Below, piece after piece: positions 16,709 to 25,113 of a stretch of 64,000 bases of DNA (the stretch's first letter is position 1; the number at the start of each line of letters is the position of its first letter). Origin of the DNA: Echinicola sp. 20G (GTDB lineage Bacteria; Bacteroidota; Bacteroidia; Cytophagales; Cyclobacteriaceae). The stretch covers positions 561,001 through 625,000 of the forward strand of contig NZ_AP024154.1 of the NCBI RefSeq assembly GCF_015533855.1. The letters are read 5' to 3'. A program made the translations under genes and the position numbers. The notes under the pieces were generated by a model. The model saw only the letters and a program-made list of their open reading frames with translations. It was not told the origin of the DNA and did not search any database.

Positions 16709-17015
16709 TTTTTTTCTGACAAACTGAAATTTTTTCTAAAAAACCACGTGCTTTGCAAAAAGCCGTGGTTTTCTTCTTTTTACACTAAATCATTTTTAAA
16801 CGGGTCTACCCAAACCCTACCTTAAGATCAAAACATGTAATTATCACAAATTCACCCATCTGCAAAAACCTAAAAATTATCATATCATTAAAATATCAAT
16901 TAATAAATTTCATTATTGACATTAAAACCACATTAAAATAGCGATTTGTTTGAAACCTTTTAATCTCATATTCGATATATGAAGTGTTGTCAGAAAAAAC
17001 TAAAACGCGAATACG
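16709..17015. other. 307-bp non-coding stretch
   Basis: It contains the porin-gene terminator at 16741-16771; the rest is AT-rich. The sequence just before the next gene (around 16935-16955) has TTTG-rich promoter-like runs but no exact TAnnTTTG. Nothing else is recognisable. Confidence 0.5.
16741..16771 (+). terminator. Terminator of the porin gene
   Basis: Two-part stem: AAACCACG (16741-16748) with CGTGGTTT (16764-16771) and inner GCTTT/AAAGC around a GCAA loop. TCTTCTTTTT follows. Confidence 0.8.
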
Positions 17016-17321
17016 ATGGTTAAAATTGCAATGATGGTAGCAGCAGGATTCTTTGGCATGGAAGCCTATGAAGCAAAAGCTCAAGAATTCCACGAAATCA
17101 AGGGGCCAAAAGCCAAAAACTATAAGCCCTGGAAAGAGAAAGCAAGAAACGGAATTTTGACTGTTGATTTGAGCAAGCCTGATATCAAAGGACCTGCTTA
17201 CAAACAACTCAAATCTTGGGAAAAAACATCTGAAAAGGCAACAGTCAACATGGACTTGCAGCCAATCAGTAGACCCAAAGGACCGAAAGCCAAAAATCAA
17301 AAACCTTGGGACAAGAATTAA
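17016..17321 (+). CDS. Small secreted basic protein with 29-30-residue repeats
   Basis: A 101-residue protein. Residues 1-22 (ending in EAKA) look like a weak signal peptide with cleavage before Q23. The rest is highly basic and consists of about two and a half repeats beginning at K29 (KGPKAKNYKPWKEK), K58 (KGPAYKQLKSWEKT) and K88 (KGPKAKNQKPWDKN). Linkers share a VDL or MDL core (TVDLSKPDI, VNMDLQPISRP). The high Lys, Pro and Trp content suggests an extended protein that binds an anionic partner such as polysaccharide, lipid or nucleic acid (inference). I do not recognise the family. It has its own terminator and stands alone between the porin gene and a convergent pseudouridine synthase gene. 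Confidence 0.65.
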   Translation: MVKIAMMVAAGFFGMEAYEAKAQEFHEIKGPKAKNYKPWKEKARNGILTVDLSKPDIKGPAYKQLKSWEKTSEKATVNMDLQPISRPKGPKAKNQKPWDKN

Positions 17322-17351
17322 CTTTCCCTCATTACGTTTGTCAGAAAACCG

Positions 17352-17376
17352 GAAGGCTATCAATATGATAGCCTTC
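17352..17376 (+). terminator. Terminator after the small repeat-protein gene
   Basis: Perfect 10-bp arms GAAGGCTATC (17352-17361) and GATAGCCTTC (17367-17376), followed by TTTTG on the plus strand. Convergent with the pseudouridine synthase gene, which ends 9 nt further on. Confidence 0.8.
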
Positions 17377-17384
17377 TTTTGTTA

Positions 17385-18119
17385 TTAGCCGCTAAAGCTA
17401 TTGTCTATATGTTGATCTTTGGCTTTTACTTTTTCAAAATCCAAATATTGCTCCCAAAAAGGCTCTTCCGGCAATGCCGCCCGTAAGTATAGCTTTTCTT
17501 TCTTTACTGGATGAATAAACACCAAGTGGAAAGCATGTAAGTTTATACTTGCATCTGGATTAGGTTTGACAAAACCATACCTTAAATCACCTCTAATCGG
17601 ACAACCCATAGAAGCCAACTGAACTCGGATTTGATGCGGTCTTCCTGTCACTGGCCTCACCTCCAGCAACCAATGGTCATTAAGCTTTCCAAGCCTTTTG
17701 TAGGTCAATTCAGCTCGCTTTGAACCCGGCTCCTCATGATCATAGGCTTGGGTAACATTCCGCTTTTCATCTTTGACCAGATAGTGTGTTAATTTCCCCA
17801 CCTCTTCCTTTGGCCTTTTCTTCACAACAGCCCAGTAGACTTTATGAATATCTCGTTTTTTGAAAAGGACCATCATTCTTTCGAGCGCTTTGGAAGTTCT
17901 TGCGAAGACCACCAATCCACTCACCGGCCGGTCCAGCCGATGCACCGGATGCAGAAACACAGCACCTGGCTTATCATACTTTTCAGCAATGTAATCCTTG
18001 CAATAATCGGTTAGGGTTTTGTCACCTGTATGGTCTCCTTGCACCAAAATTCCTGCTCGTTTGTTGACCACCAACAAGTGATTATCTTCATACACAACAG
18101 TAAAAGGTTTCTTTGCCAT
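17385..18119 (-). CDS. RluA-family RNA pseudouridine synthase
   Basis: Isomerises uridine to pseudouridine in rRNA or tRNA. 244 aa from the ATG at 18119 (MAKKPFTVVYEDNHLLVVNK). The catalytic motif HRLDRPVSGLVVFART, with the nucleophilic Asp, is near residue 62, and the C-terminal RPVTGRPHQIRVQLASMGCPI follows. There is no N-terminal S4 domain, so it is one of the short RluA-like enzymes rather than RluC or RluD. The target site cannot be told from sequence. A TTG two codons upstream is an unneeded alternative start. Confidence 0.88.
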   Translation of the reverse strand: MAKKPFTVVYEDNHLLVVNKRAGILVQGDHTGDKTLTDYCKDYIAEKYDKPGAVFLHPVHRLDRPVSGLVVFARTSKALERMMVLFKKRDIHKVYWAVVKKRPKEEVGKLTHYLVKDEKRNVTQAYDHEEPGSKRAELTYKRLGKLNDHWLLEVRPVTGRPHQIRVQLASMGCPIRGDLRYGFVKPNPDASINLHAFHLVFIHPVKKEKLYLRAALPEEPFWEQYLDFEKVKAKDQHIDNSFSG

Positions 18120-18187
18120 ATTCAATTTCTTTATTGATGCTAAGTTAGGAAAAGATGAAAAACTAAATTTTCATCGAAATATGCAAA

Positions 18188-18209
18188 AAGGGCAGCTTAA
18201 GCTACCCTT
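18188..18209 (-). terminator. Terminator of prfC
   Basis: Inverted repeat AAGGGCAGCTT/AAGCTACCCTT (18188-18209, one G-U pair, loop within the stem), followed on the minus strand by TTTTTGC. It lies 19 nt past the prfC stop. Confidence 0.7.
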
Positions 18210-18227
18210 GAACATTAATATTTACTT

Positions 18228-19808
18228 CTAAAACTCTGATGTAAAATGGAATGAGATATCTGGGTAATTATCTTGAACCATTTGAAGCCAAGCCCTTGAC
18301 TCAGCCATAAAAACAAGTTTCCCGTCTTTATCATGAGCTATATGTCTGTTCTTGGACCTTACAAATTCATCCAATTGCTTCTTATCGGTACTACTGATCC
18401 AACAAGCCTTATACAAGTTCATGGGAGCAAACTCCACAGTGGCATTATATTCATTCTTCAACCTAAACTGAATCACCTCAAACTGAAGCTGACCAACTGT
18501 TCCCACAACCTTTCTAGACCCCATGTCAAAAGTAAACAACTGAGCCACTCCTTCCTCCATTAGCTGTTTCAAGCCCTTTTCCAGCTGCTTGGTTTTCATC
18601 GCGTCCTTATTGATGACTTCTCTGAAAATCTCAGGAGAGAAGCTTGGAATCCCCTTGAAAGTTAAGTTTTCACCATCAGTTAAAGAGTCCCCTATTTTAA
18701 GGTTTCCAGTATCATATAAACCTACAATATCACCGGGAAATGCTTGATCGATAATTTCCTTATCCTGCGCCATAAATGAGGTCACATTGGAAAACCTCAG
18801 TGGCTTGGTTCCCCTTACATGATTGTATGGCTTGTTACGCTCAAATTTCCCAGAGCAGATTCTTAAAAAGGCAATCCTGTTCCTGTGATTAGGATCCATA
18901 TTGGCATGGATCTTAAACACAAAACCGCTGAACTTGTCCTCACTTGGCAAAACCTCTCTTTCTTCAGTAACACGACTCTTTGGGACCGGGGCAATGTCAA
19001 TAAAAGTATCCAACATCTCCTTTACGCCAAAGTTATTCACTGCTGACCCAAAGAAAACAGGTGCCACTTGACCAGAAAGATAATCTTCCTTATTGAATTC
19101 AGGATAAACCCCTTCCACCAACTCCACATCTTCTCTAAGTTGATTCGCATTGGACTCTCCTACCAAGTCTTCTAATTTACTGTCTTCCAAATCCTCAATT
19201 GCCACAATCTCATCCGAAAGTTTTCTTTGGGAAGGAGTAAACAAATTAAGGGATTTGTTATACAAATTATAAACTCCACGGAAGGTTTTACCCATTGAAA
19301 TTGGCCAGGACAAAGGGCGCACTTTGATATTCAATTTGCTTTCTACTTCGTCAAGTAAATCGTAAGGATCTCTTCCTTCTCTGTCGAGCTTATTGATAAA
19401 ACAAATTACCGGAGTATTCCTCATTCGGCAAACCTCCATCAACTTCTCGGTCTGGATCTCCACACCTTTCACACAATCGATCACCATGATCACGCTGTCC
19501 ACTGCGGTCAATGTCCGATAGGTATCCTCCGCAAAATCCTGGTGACCAGGTGTATCCAACAAGTTGATTTTAATGTCACGATACTCAAACCCCATAACAG
19601 AGGTCGCTACAGAGATACCTCTCTGCTTTTCTATCTCCATCCAATCCGACTTGGCATGGGTATCGATCTTATTTGATTTTACCGCTCCAGCAGTCTTGAT
19701 CGCACCACCAAAAAGCAACAACTTCTCAGTCAGTGTGGTCTTTCCCGCATCGGGGTGGGATATAATTCCAAAAGTTCTTCTTTTTTGAATCTCTTTGGTC
19801 AAACTCAT
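18228..19808 (-). CDS. prfC: Peptide chain release factor 3
   Basis: Translational GTPase that recycles RF1/RF2 from the ribosome after termination. 526 aa, typical length. G-domain motifs are [15 protein letters not shown] (G1, residues 17-31), RGISV (switch I), DTPGHQDF (G3) and NKLDREGRD (G4). These are followed by the RF3-specific domains, including [23 protein letters not shown] at 19808. An exact TAnnTTTG box lies upstream at 19838-19845, so it is transcribed on its own from about 19833. Confidence 0.96.
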   Translation of the reverse strand: MSLTKEIQKRRTFGIISHPDAGKTTLTEKLLLFGGAIKTAGAVKSNKIDTHAKSDWMEIEKQRGISVATSVMGFEYRDIKINLLDTPGHQDFAEDTYRTLTAVDSVIMVIDCVKGVEIQTEKLMEVCRMRNTPVICFINKLDREGRDPYDLLDEVESKLNIKVRPLSWPISMGKTFRGVYNLYNKSLNLFTPSQRKLSDEIVAIEDLEDSKLEDLVGESNANQLREDVELVEGVYPEFNKEDYLSGQVAPVFFGSAVNNFGVKEMLDTFIDIAPVPKSRVTEEREVLPSEDKFSGFVFKIHANMDPNHRNRIAFLRICSGKFERNKPYNHVRGTKPLRFSNVTSFMAQDKEIIDQAFPGDIVGLYDTGNLKIGDSLTDGENLTFKGIPSFSPEIFREVINKDAMKTKQLEKGLKQLMEEGVAQLFTFDMGSRKVVGTVGQLQFEVIQFRLKNEYNATVEFAPMNLYKACWISSTDKKQLDEFVRSKNRHIAHDKDGKLVFMAESRAWLQMVQDNYPDISFHFTSEF

Positions 19809-19837
19809 CTTCTTCAGGCTCCTTTATTTGCAAGATG

Positions 19838-19845
19838 CAAAGGTA
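19838..19845 (-). promoter_or_regulatory. Predicted -7 promoter element (TACCTTTG) of prfC
   Basis: An exact TAnnTTTG match on the minus strand, 29 nt upstream of the prfC ATG. Confidence 0.5.
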
Positions 19846-19915
19846 GCTTTTTATCTCGAAAGTTGGAAAGTAATCCTGAGCCTGACTTAAGAAAGCCATC
19901 CTTCAAGATTGATAT

Positions 19916-21154
19916 TTATCCAATAAATGGATCTTGATTGACCTTAAACTCCTCCGCGCTTTCTTGAGTACCTCTCAGGACAATTCTAAAAGTGGTTCCC
20001 TTACCCACTTCAGATTGATAAACAAAAATACGCCCTCTGTGATACCCTTCTATAATTCTCTTGGCCAGAGTCAAGCCTAAGCCCCAACCTCGCTTACGGG
20101 TAGTAAGACCAGGATTAAAAACTTTTTTGAACATACTCTTATCAATCCCTTTGCCCGTATCTGAAATATCAACATGCACAAACTGCTCGCTTTCTTTTAC
20201 AATGTTGATTTCAATAGCTCCCTGGCCTTTCATGGCATCTACTGCATTCTTACAGATATTCTCGACCACCCATTCAAACAGGGATTTATTCATCATAGCC
20301 TCCACTTCTTCCGCATGGGTATTGAGCGTTATACTCACTTTACTGGATATCCGTGGCCTCAGATAACTGACAGCTTCCTCTACAACCTGATAAATGTTTT
20401 CCTGTTTGATTACTGGTGTACTGCCAATATTACTAAAACGCTCCGTAACCATCCTGAGCTTGGACACATCTTTATCCAATTCCACGATCACTTCTTTGTT
20501 TTCTTCCCAAACTGGGGAATTTTTAAGGTAATCAATCCATGCCATCAATGAGGCAATCGGTGTCCCCAGCTGATGAGCTGTTTCTTTTGTAAGTCCAGCC
20601 CATACACGATTTTGCTCAGCAATTTTTGACTGGTTAAACACTGCAAAGGCCAAAACTCCAAACACCAAAATAACTGAAAGCTGTACATAAGGATAATACT
20701 TCAGCCTGGTCAATAACTCCGAATTGGTATAATAAAGGAATTGATTTTCTACTATCTGGATAGGCTCATAATCCATCTTCATTCTCAACACCTCGGCACG
20801 TAACTTTTTATCTATGTCCTCTTCCGTAGCATTATTTTTAAACTTAATATTCCTGTATTGCCCTGTAGGATTACCAAATGCATCTGCTACAATCACCGGA
20901 ATATTATGGTTTTCCTGAATGATTCCCTGGTGAATAAAGGTGAGATTATCAGAATTATTGGCCACATATTCCATGGCATTGGCATAGAGCGTAATCTGCT
21001 TTGTCTCTCTTTCTTTTAATTCACTTACTAAAGTATTGGTATAATAAATAGACCCCACACTAATGATGAGCGATGCTATAAAAATAATCCACTTTACCTT
21101 CCCCCTATTTTGGTACAAATCCAGCGTTGCCAGATCCTGAATTCGGTTCTTCAT
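19916..21154 (-). CDS. Orphan membrane sensor histidine kinase
   Basis: 412-residue kinase from the ATG at 21154 (MKNRIQDLATLDLYQNRGKV). TM1 is at about residues 20-38, followed by a periplasmic sensor region of about 130 residues with no named domain visible, then TM2 at about 160-178. The dimerisation/phosphoacceptor helix carries His in GLTKETAHQLGTPIASLMAWI. The ATP-binding domain has ENICKNAVDAMKGQG (N box), DTGKGIDKSMFKKVF (G1/F box) and GWGLGLTLAKRI (G2). All kinase motifs are intact. No response regulator is adjacent, so its partner is elsewhere. It ends 107 nt before prfC. The frame extends to 21256, but the extra 34 residues look like untranslated leader. Confidence 0.88.
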   Translation of the reverse strand: MKNRIQDLATLDLYQNRGKVKWIIFIASLIISVGSIYYTNTLVSELKERETKQITLYANAMEYVANNSDNLTFIHQGIIQENHNIPVIVADAFGNPTGQYRNIKFKNNATEEDIDKKLRAEVLRMKMDYEPIQIVENQFLYYTNSELLTRLKYYPYVQLSVILVFGVLAFAVFNQSKIAEQNRVWAGLTKETAHQLGTPIASLMAWIDYLKNSPVWEENKEVIVELDKDVSKLRMVTERFSNIGSTPVIKQENIYQVVEEAVSYLRPRISSKVSITLNTHAEEVEAMMNKSLFEWVVENICKNAVDAMKGQGAIEINIVKESEQFVHVDISDTGKGIDKSMFKKVFNPGLTTRKRGWGLGLTLAKRIIEGYHRGRIFVYQSEVGKGTTFRIVLRGTQESAEEFKVNQDPFIG

Positions 21155-21313
21155 TATCTCTTTTTCAATCAATCTCCGGTAAACTTTCCGATTCCTATAT
21201 AACTGGTTATTTTGATAGATATTATCTATAAAACATAGAAATATAGTGTTTGACACCAGCGCTATAATCTCGTAAATTCGAATATAATTTTAAATAAACA
21301 AAACATAAAAGGA

Positions 21314-21784
21314 ATGGCGACTAACGAAATAGGATTAAAAGTTAAGGACAGCAAGGTATTGGTGGAGAAATTGAACAACTTACTGGCCAATTATGAAATA
21401 TACTATCAAAACTTAAGGAACTTTCACTGGAATGTTTCCGGACCTAACTTTTTCGAACTGCATGCAAAATTTGAAGAATTGTACAACGAGGCTACTGTAG
21501 CCATTGACGAAACAGCAGAAAGAATTTTGACCTTGGGAGAAAGACCATTGAGCTCCTTTTCAGAATATATCAAGGCGTCCAATATTGAGGAAGCTAAAGA
21601 AATCACTGATCCCAAAAAGATGGTCGAAACAGTAAGAGACAATTTGAACACTTTACTTTCTTTGGAAAGGGAAACCTTGGAAGCCGCTTCTGCTCAAGGT
21701 GATGAAGGCTCTGTAACCCTTATGAGTGATTATATCACTTCAAAAGAGAAGGTGATCTGGATGTTATCAGCATACCTAAGATAA
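21314..21784 (+). CDS. dps: Dps-like ferritin (DNA starvation/stress protein)
   Basis: Miniferritin that forms dodecamers, oxidises and stores iron with peroxide, and may bind DNA. 156 aa. The inter-subunit ferroxidase ligands are all present at family spacing: H38 (NFHWNVSGP), H50, D65 and E69 (AIDETAERI). There is no long basic N-terminal tail, so DNA binding is not assured. The stop codon lies inside the arm of the terminator hairpin, leaving no 3' untranslated spacer. It is transcribed divergently from the histidine kinase gene. Confidence 0.92.
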   Translation: MATNEIGLKVKDSKVLVEKLNNLLANYEIYYQNLRNFHWNVSGPNFFELHAKFEELYNEATVAIDETAERILTLGERPLSSFSEYIKASNIEEAKEITDPKKMVETVRDNLNTLLSLERETLEAASAQGDEGSVTLMSDYITSKEKVIWMLSAYLR

Positions 21785-21826
21785 AACGAAAAAGGGCGAT
21801 CAGATGATCGCCCTTTTTCGTTTTAT
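21781..21826. terminator. Bidirectional terminator between dps and the ABC permease gene
   Basis: Perfect 22-bp arms (21781-21802 and 21805-21826) around a 2-nt centre, with A runs on one side and T runs on the other, so it works for both convergent genes. The dps TAA (21782-21784) is part of the stem. Confidence 0.9.
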
Positions 21827-21835
21827 CAATTCTTC

Positions 21836-23146
21836 TTAATTGCTCTGCTTGATCCATTTCCAAAGTGTCTTATAGCTCACCTTGGTACCATGAACCAAAA
21901 TGCCTATCCTATAGATTTTTGCAGCTACCCATGTGGTAAACAAAAATCCTGCAATCAAGGCAATCATCGATATCACCAAATCAAAAGCCGGTATCCCAAA
22001 ACTAGCCCTACCCACCATGGCTATAGGTGCAGTAAACGGAATAACGGACAGCCAAAATGAAATATTACTATTAGGATCGTCAAGGATAAAAACAAACAAA
22101 GCAAAATAACTGGCAATTAAAGGAATGGTCACCGGAAACATGAACTGCTGTGCATCAGACGGAGAATCCACAGCAGCGCCAATGGCCGCAAAGAAAGCAC
22201 CATATAACAGATAACCTCCCAAGAAATAAAACAAAAAGGTTAATACAAGCTGTACAAAGTCTATTCCTTGAATGACCTGCATAATCTGCGCGATGTCACT
22301 GGAATTGGCCAATGTTTGTGCAGCTTCTGGGTTGGCCATTTCCAATGCCTGTTGCTGGGGCATTTGCATACCAAAATACCCCATCACTACCGTAGAAATT
22401 GTAGAAATCAAAACAATCCAAATCAAAAACTGTGTCAAACCGACAGCTCCAATACCAATGATCTTGCCAAGCATCAATTGAAAAGGCTTGATGGAAGAAA
22501 CCAATATTTCAATGATCCTACTGGATTTTTCTTCTATTACCCCTTGCATAATTTGGGTTCCATACACAAAAATAAAGGTATAGATCAAGATCCCTAAGAA
22601 GAACCCCAAACCATAATTCACTCCTGCATTGGACAGTTTCTCTTCCCCGCTCTCTTCCAATGTCACTGATTGTATAGAAACATTGGTCCTTACTTCACTG
22701 ATTACTTTTGGATCAATCCCTGTATCAAATAGTCTAATCTCTTCAATCTTTCTTTTTAGCTCTCTTTCCAAGTGACTCACCAATCCCATACTTGGGTTTT
22801 TCTCCGAATAATAAACTATTCCTTTCGGGTTTTTAATGTCAACCTGAGGAATATAGAGAAACCCATAACGCTTTCCTTCTTGGACCATAGCCTTGGCTTC
22901 ATCCACTGGCAATTTTGAATAGGAAAAAGCATATTGGCCATTGCTTTCTAAAAAAAATCGGCCACTATCATCTACAACTTCGATGATTTTCAAGGCCTCG
23001 CCTCCTTCATCACTCAGCGAAATCCAAAGAAATATTCCAAGGATTGCCGGAAACACCAAAGGAGTAATCAAAGTAGCAAGTAAGAAAGATTTCTTCCTCA
23101 CCCTAGCCAAATACTCTCTCTTTATGACCAAAAAGACCTTATTCAT
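21836..23146 (-). CDS. ABC-2 type transporter permease (NatB-like)
   Basis: 436-residue membrane subunit of an ABC exporter. TM1 (about residues 22-45) is followed by a large extracytoplasmic domain of about 130 residues, then five or so further helices from about residue 180 on (YGLGFFLGILIYTFIFVYG onward). This resembles NatB and other ABC-2 permeases linked to sodium or drug efflux; the substrate is not determinable. The start overlaps the 3' end of the ATPase gene by 8 nt, so the two are translationally coupled and function as a pair. Confidence 0.88.
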   Translation of the reverse strand: MNKVFLVIKREYLARVRKKSFLLATLITPLVFPAILGIFLWISLSDEGGEALKIIEVVDDSGRFFLESNGQYAFSYSKLPVDEAKAMVQEGKRYGFLYIPQVDIKNPKGIVYYSEKNPSMGLVSHLERELKRKIEEIRLFDTGIDPKVISEVRTNVSIQSVTLEESGEEKLSNAGVNYGLGFFLGILIYTFIFVYGTQIMQGVIEEKSSRIIEILVSSIKPFQLMLGKIIGIGAVGLTQFLIWIVLISTISTVVMGYFGMQMPQQQALEMANPEAAQTLANSSDIAQIMQVIQGIDFVQLVLTFLFYFLGGYLLYGAFFAAIGAAVDSPSDAQQFMFPVTIPLIASYFALFVFILDDPNSNISFWLSVIPFTAPIAMVGRASFGIPAFDLVISMIALIAGFLFTTWVAAKIYRIGILVHGTKVSYKTLWKWIKQSN

Positions 23147-24041
23147 ATTCGCTTTCTTTTACTTTTTGAATAAAAATTTCCTCAATAGAAGGGACTTTCT
23201 CTGAGAAACTAACCACTTCCCCATGGCTCATTAACTCCCTCAGCAAGTCATTTGGAGCTGCATCTCCCAATGAAACATCAAACCTTACTATACCTCCCAT
23301 TTCTATTGCTCCAATAAACTTCTCAGGAAGCGGTTGATGAACAGCCCTTAATTTCACTTCAAAAGTATTGGACCTTGCCTCATCCTTAACTTGATGAACT
23401 GGACCATCCAAAACCTTATGAGACTTATTGATCATCGCAATATGATCGCATAGAAGCTCAACTGATTCCATTCTATGGGTACTCAGCATCACTGTTGTGC
23501 CCTTTTCCTTCAACTCCAAAATCACATTCTTAATAATCTCCGCATTGACTGGGTCAAAACCAGAAAAAGGTTCATCAAGTATAAGAATTTCAGGATCGTG
23601 TATTACGGTAGAAATGAACTGAATCTTTTGCGCCATCCCTTTAGAAAGGTCTTCTATCTTTTTGTCTACCCAAGCTGTGATTTCTAGCTTCTCTAGCCAA
23701 TATTTTACTTTGTCCTTTGCAGCATGGCTGGAAAGTCCCTTCAGCTGGGCAAAATACAAAAGTTGCTCACCCACCTTCATTCTTTTATACAATCCCCTTT
23801 CCTCAGGCAAATAACCTATGCTCTTGATATGTTTGGGAGCCAAAAGTTCCCCGTTCACGCTGACCTTACCCGAGTCAGCATCGATAATTTGATTCACGAT
23901 CCGAATCAAAGTCGTTTTACCTGCACCATTAGGACCAAGGAGACCAAAGATGCAACCTTTCGGCACAACCAAGTCTACATCGGTCAAAGCAGATTGAGCT
24001 CCATATTTTTTATGAAGCCCTTCAATTTTAAGAATATCCAA
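23139..24041 (-). CDS. ABC transporter ATP-binding protein (NatA-like)
   Basis: 300-residue ATPase partner of the downstream permease. Walker A is GPNGAGKTTLIRIV, the signature is LSKGMAQKIQFI, and Walker B is ILILDEPFSGFDPVN. The H-loop is STHRMES. The C-terminal 80 residues form the extra domain seen in NatA-type exporters. The signature LSKGMAQK in place of LSGGQ is typical of this subgroup. The start is TTG at 24041 (MDILKIEGLHKKYG); no ATG is available upstream before the conserved first strand. A TAnnTTTG box lies at 24078-24085. Confidence 0.9.
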   Translation of the reverse strand: MDILKIEGLHKKYGAQSALTDVDLVVPKGCIFGLLGPNGAGKTTLIRIVNQIIDADSGKVSVNGELLAPKHIKSIGYLPEERGLYKRMKVGEQLLYFAQLKGLSSHAAKDKVKYWLEKLEITAWVDKKIEDLSKGMAQKIQFISTVIHDPEILILDEPFSGFDPVNAEIIKNVILELKEKGTTVMLSTHRMESVELLCDHIAMINKSHKVLDGPVHQVKDEARSNTFEVKLRAVHQPLPEKFIGAIEMGGIVRFDVSLGDAAPNDLLRELMSHGEVVSFSEKVPSIEEIFIQKVKESEYE

Positions 24042-24077
24042 AATGATTACTGTTTAAAAACTGAGGCTACTAAATAA

Positions 24078-24085
24078 CAAAAATA
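24078..24085 (-). promoter_or_regulatory. Predicted -7 promoter element (TATTTTTG) of the ABC exporter operon
   Basis: An exact TAnnTTTG match on the minus strand, 36 nt upstream of the TTG start at 24041. Confidence 0.4.
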
Positions 24086-24124
24086 AACGGTAAACATTAA
24101 TAGCCAAGACAATAAGCCGAAAGC

Positions 24125-25018
24125 TTATTTTAAAATGAGAGAACCTACTGATACATCAATTTCAAAAGTGATCAAATCCGACGCATTTTCCTCATAACCC
24201 TTACTGGCATATACCTTTTCGCCCATGTCGGAAAGATAATTGGGCAAACTCGTTCTACACATGGCTGTAGATTTAATTTTCACCAAATAAGGATATTGTG
24301 GGGAGGGCAATTTAATATATACAGAACCAGCTCCTACCGTTGTAGATATATTGCAAGGCTTTTTTCTTCGGGAAACTTCATCAAAATCAAGATTGATCTT
24401 ACCATAATTAACATCAAAGATCAAGTGATCAGCATTGGCATGGGCTACATTTACTCCTTCCACAGTTCCCATATTTACTTTGACCATCATGGTATCCATT
24501 TCAATAGGGTTGGATGACTTTCCCATATAATTCAATGCAACATCAGCAGTAGCGGTCTTAATTTTGCAACGTTTTACCTTCAGGTTAGACAGGTCTACGG
24601 TTGCTTTTCCAATCCCAAAATGAAAGTTTAAATCATATACATAGCTATCACTAAGACCAACCTCCCAAGTGTGATCAAAATCTCCTTCACTGGTCGCAAA
24701 TAGTTTAGAAGAAAGGTTTTTGCCAAAACTTTCATTTTCGACATTATTATGATTGAGGTTGGCATGTAACACCCTGTTCTCAATATTATATTCGAAATCT
24801 GGGAGAATATTAACTTTTGACAAATGAGAGTGAATCATCACTGCCTTGGAAGAATACATTTTGTTGACTTGCGAAACTCCCTTATAGGAAGAAAAGTTTA
24901 ATTGCACCAAATCAAACCCACTTTTCTCTTCAACTGTAAACTCTTTCACAATCTGGGCATTCGCCATACAGCTTACCCCTAAAGCAAAAAACACAAATAA
25001 GCACAATTTATTCAACAT
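24125..25018 (-). CDS. Secreted protein of unknown function, beta-helix/adhesin-like
   Basis: 297 aa with signal peptide MLNKLCLFVFFALGVSCMANA, cleaved about residue 21. The cysteine in VSCMA is not at a clear lipobox. The mature part is a run of short beta-strands with alternating small and polar residues (KATVDLSNLKVKRCKIKTAT, then GTVEGVNVAHANADHLIFDV). This pattern resembles the DUF4097/toast-rack beta-solenoid proteins of Bacteroidota; I cannot name it with certainty. It ends 84 nt upstream of the ABC exporter operon on the same strand. Confidence 0.6.
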   Translation of the reverse strand: MLNKLCLFVFFALGVSCMANAQIVKEFTVEEKSGFDLVQLNFSSYKGVSQVNKMYSSKAVMIHSHLSKVNILPDFEYNIENRVLHANLNHNNVENESFGKNLSSKLFATSEGDFDHTWEVGLSDSYVYDLNFHFGIGKATVDLSNLKVKRCKIKTATADVALNYMGKSSNPIEMDTMMVKVNMGTVEGVNVAHANADHLIFDVNYGKINLDFDEVSRRKKPCNISTTVGAGSVYIKLPSPQYPYLVKIKSTAMCRTSLPNYLSDMGEKVYASKGYEENASDLITFEIDVSVGSLILK

Positions 25019-25068
25019 ACGAATAAATTACGGGACGATAGGTAAAAGGTTGGCTTTAGACAAAAAAA

Positions 25069-25089
25069 AGCCGGAAAAATTTCCGGCTT
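25069..25089 (-). terminator. Terminator of grpE-dnaJ
   Basis: 10-bp arms AAGCCGGAAA (25069-25078) and TTTCCGGCTT (25080-25089; the real loop opens the A-T centre), followed on the minus strand by TTTTTTG. It lies 25 nt past dnaJ. Confidence 0.85.
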
Positions 25090-25113
25090 CTAAATATATG
25101 TCATTTTTGACTT

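Noticed and set aside
21155..21256. 34-residue N-terminal extension of the histidine kinase
   Set aside because: The extension shows no sequence typical of the family, and the ATG at 21154 is followed by the expected first helix.
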